DNA of 6,504 nt from assembly GCA_902772755.1 (NCBI GenBank), contig CACYCD010000303.1, positions 1 through 6,504 on the forward strand, in the 5' to 3' direction. Made by a program: the position numbers and the translations under genes. The notes under the pieces were generated by a model that was not told the DNA's origin, searched no databases, and saw only the letters and a program-made list of their open reading frames with translations. Each line of letters opens with the position of its first letter. Positions within the stretch are counted from its first letter, which is position 1. Origin of the DNA: an uncultured Ruminococcus sp. GTDB taxonomy: Bacteria > Bacillota > Clostridia > Oscillospirales > Acutalibacteraceae. Below are positions 5,533 through 6,504 of the stretch, piece by piece.

Positions 5533-6504
5533 ATGAAGACTTTAAGCAAAAGAGCATTGGGTCTGCTTTTATCGGTACTTATGCTGTCAACAATGATCGC
5601 AGCCGGCTGTTATTCCGTAATAGCCGCAACTACCGATGAAGAACAGTCAGGAGCTACATCCGTTCAGGGTGAAACAGTTTATTGCAAGAATACCAAGGGC
5701 TGGGGCGATGTGTACTGCTATATGTGGAACAACTCCTCACAGACAAAGGACGTCGCTTGGCCGGGTACAAAGATGAACAATGAGGGTAATAATATCTGGT
5801 CTTACAATGTAAAGAACGGCTTTGATATGATTATCTTCAACAACAATGCAGGCGACCAGACCAGCGACCTCTCTTATGCAGGCGGAGCACAATGCTTTGA
5901 CCTCAGCACAAACAGCTGGTCAGTCTATAATCCCAACAGCACAACTGCACCTACAGCAGGAAGCGTCAACAACCCCACAACACCCCCGGGTTCTTTCTCT
6001 GTATACTGCAGAGCAAAGTCATGGTCAAGCGTCAGCTGCTATATGTGGAACAGCGATAAGGACAGCAATGCAAGCTGGCCGGGCGTTACAATGACAAAGG
6101 TCGATGAAGGCTTATTCGAGTATGTTGCTCCCAAGCAGTTCAGCAAGGTTATTTTCAGCCAGGGCGGAAACAGCCAGACATCTGACCTTGACAACAAGGG
6201 CAGCGGTTATGCTTACAACGTTGATACAAACGGTTGGGAAGAGTATGACCCCAATGATCTCCAGCTCAGAGATTTCAAGGGTGATATGGATTCTCCCCAG
6301 TACATCGGCAGCCAGATCACATTCTCTGTAACAGGCAAATCAAAATCAAATGTTATCCAGTATCAGTTCAGCGTAAACGGCAGTGTGGCTCAGGCTTATT
6401 CAACAAGCAGCACTTTTGCGTGGACTGCTGACAAGGCAGGTACCTTCAAGATCGCTGTTGACGCCAAGGACGGCGACGGCAACACAAACAAGAAGGAACT
6501 CACA
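5533..6504 (+). CDS. Secreted protein with two CBM26-type starch-binding modules and an Ig-like (triple-tyrosine-type) domain; 3' end missing
   Basis: The first 324 codons are present and the frame is still open at the window edge. The ATG at 5533 follows GGAGG (5522-5526) by 6 bases. The N-terminus is a signal peptide (K2, K6, R7, then hydrophobic to about residue 32). Cleavage could occur after VIA/VIAA (31-32) or, as a lipoprotein, before C26. Two homologous modules follow, about 47-135 and 154-243. Each has a CYMWN strand (62-66; 169-173), WPG (76-78; 182-184), an IF strand (119-base-pair-scale spacing conserved) and a QTSDL motif, which together are typical of family 26 starch-binding modules. 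A Thr/Pro/Asn linker (137-154) joins them. Residues about 246-324, with SPQYIGSQITF, QYQFSVNG and AGTFKIAVDAKDGDG, resemble the triple-tyrosine (Y_Y_Y) Ig-like domains common in clostridial surface proteins. No catalytic domain is visible yet; an amylase, a dockerin or further binding modules could follow. A role in starch adhesion outside the cell is inferred. Confidence 0.88.
   Translation, partial: MKTLSKRALGLLLSVLMLSTMIAAGCYSVIAATTDEEQSGATSVQGETVYCKNTKGWGDVYCYMWNNSSQTKDVAWPGTKMNNEGNNIWSYNVKNGFDMIIFNNNAGDQTSDLSYAGGAQCFDLSTNSWSVYNPNSTTAPTAGSVNNPTTPPGSFSVYCRAKSWSSVSCYMWNSDKDSNASWPGVTMTKVDEGLFEYVAPKQFSKVIFSQGGNSQTSDLDNKGSGYAYNVDTNGWEEYDPNDLQLRDFKGDMDSPQYIGSQITFSVTGKSKSNVIQYQFSVNGSVAQAYSTSSTFAWTADKAGTFKIAVDAKDGDGNTNKKELT
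5671..6261 (+). repeat. Tandem duplication of a starch-binding module
   Basis: Two protein modules (about 5671-5937 and 5992-6261) align with few gaps. From WPG onward they align without a gap for 56 residues, with about 16 identities. The strongest nucleotide match is 17 identical bases at 5715-5731 and 6036-6052 encoding the CYMWN strand. The low overall identity shows an old duplication, or independent recruitment, rather than a recent copy. Confidence 0.8.

Noticed and set aside
5846..6331. Two short plus-strand frames within the starch-binding gene
   Set aside because: They are out-of-frame readings of the Asn/Ser/Thr-rich coding sequence; the frame from 5533 explains the whole region with signal peptide and domains.

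Overview
The window looks like a chromosomal segment of a gut or rumen anaerobe of the Clostridia, most plausibly Ruminococcus or a close relative (Oscillospiraceae). Four things point there: an endospore engulfment gene (spoIIP), moderate GC with A/T-rich intergenic gaps, strong GGAGG-type ribosome binding sites, and a secreted protein starting with two tandem starch-binding modules in the style of ruminococcal starch-adherence proteins. The genus is inferred from protein style; no rRNA or other marker gene is present. All genes are on the + strand.

Layout. Bases 1-107 hold the intrinsic terminator of an unseen upstream gene and a possible sigma-E-type promoter. Next comes spoIIP (108-1160). 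A good sigma-A promoter lies across the 3' end of spoIIP. It should drive a 203-residue secreted, Pro/Glu-rich, single-pass membrane protein of unknown function (1205-1816) and, one base later, a tRNA-dihydrouridine synthase of the DusB type (1818-2780). A second, near-consensus sigma-A promoter precedes glyA (2856-4094). glyA overlaps rarA/mgsA (4091-5353) by 4 bases, and rarA has no ribosome binding site of its own. After a 179-base A/T-rich gap with an extended -10 promoter, the start of a secreted starch-binding protein (5533 onward) runs off the right edge with its frame open.

Function. Most of the window is housekeeping: tRNA modification (DusB), one-carbon and serine/glycine metabolism (GlyA) and replication-fork maintenance (RarA). 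SpoIIP is a developmental peptidoglycan hydrolase. The two less ordinary genes are the Pro/Glu-rich surface protein, which I cannot assign to a family, and the truncated starch-binding protein. I see no CRISPR array, insertion sequence, prophage, tRNA or rRNA, and no clear sign of an undescribed multi-gene system. The promoter calls come from reading motifs by eye.
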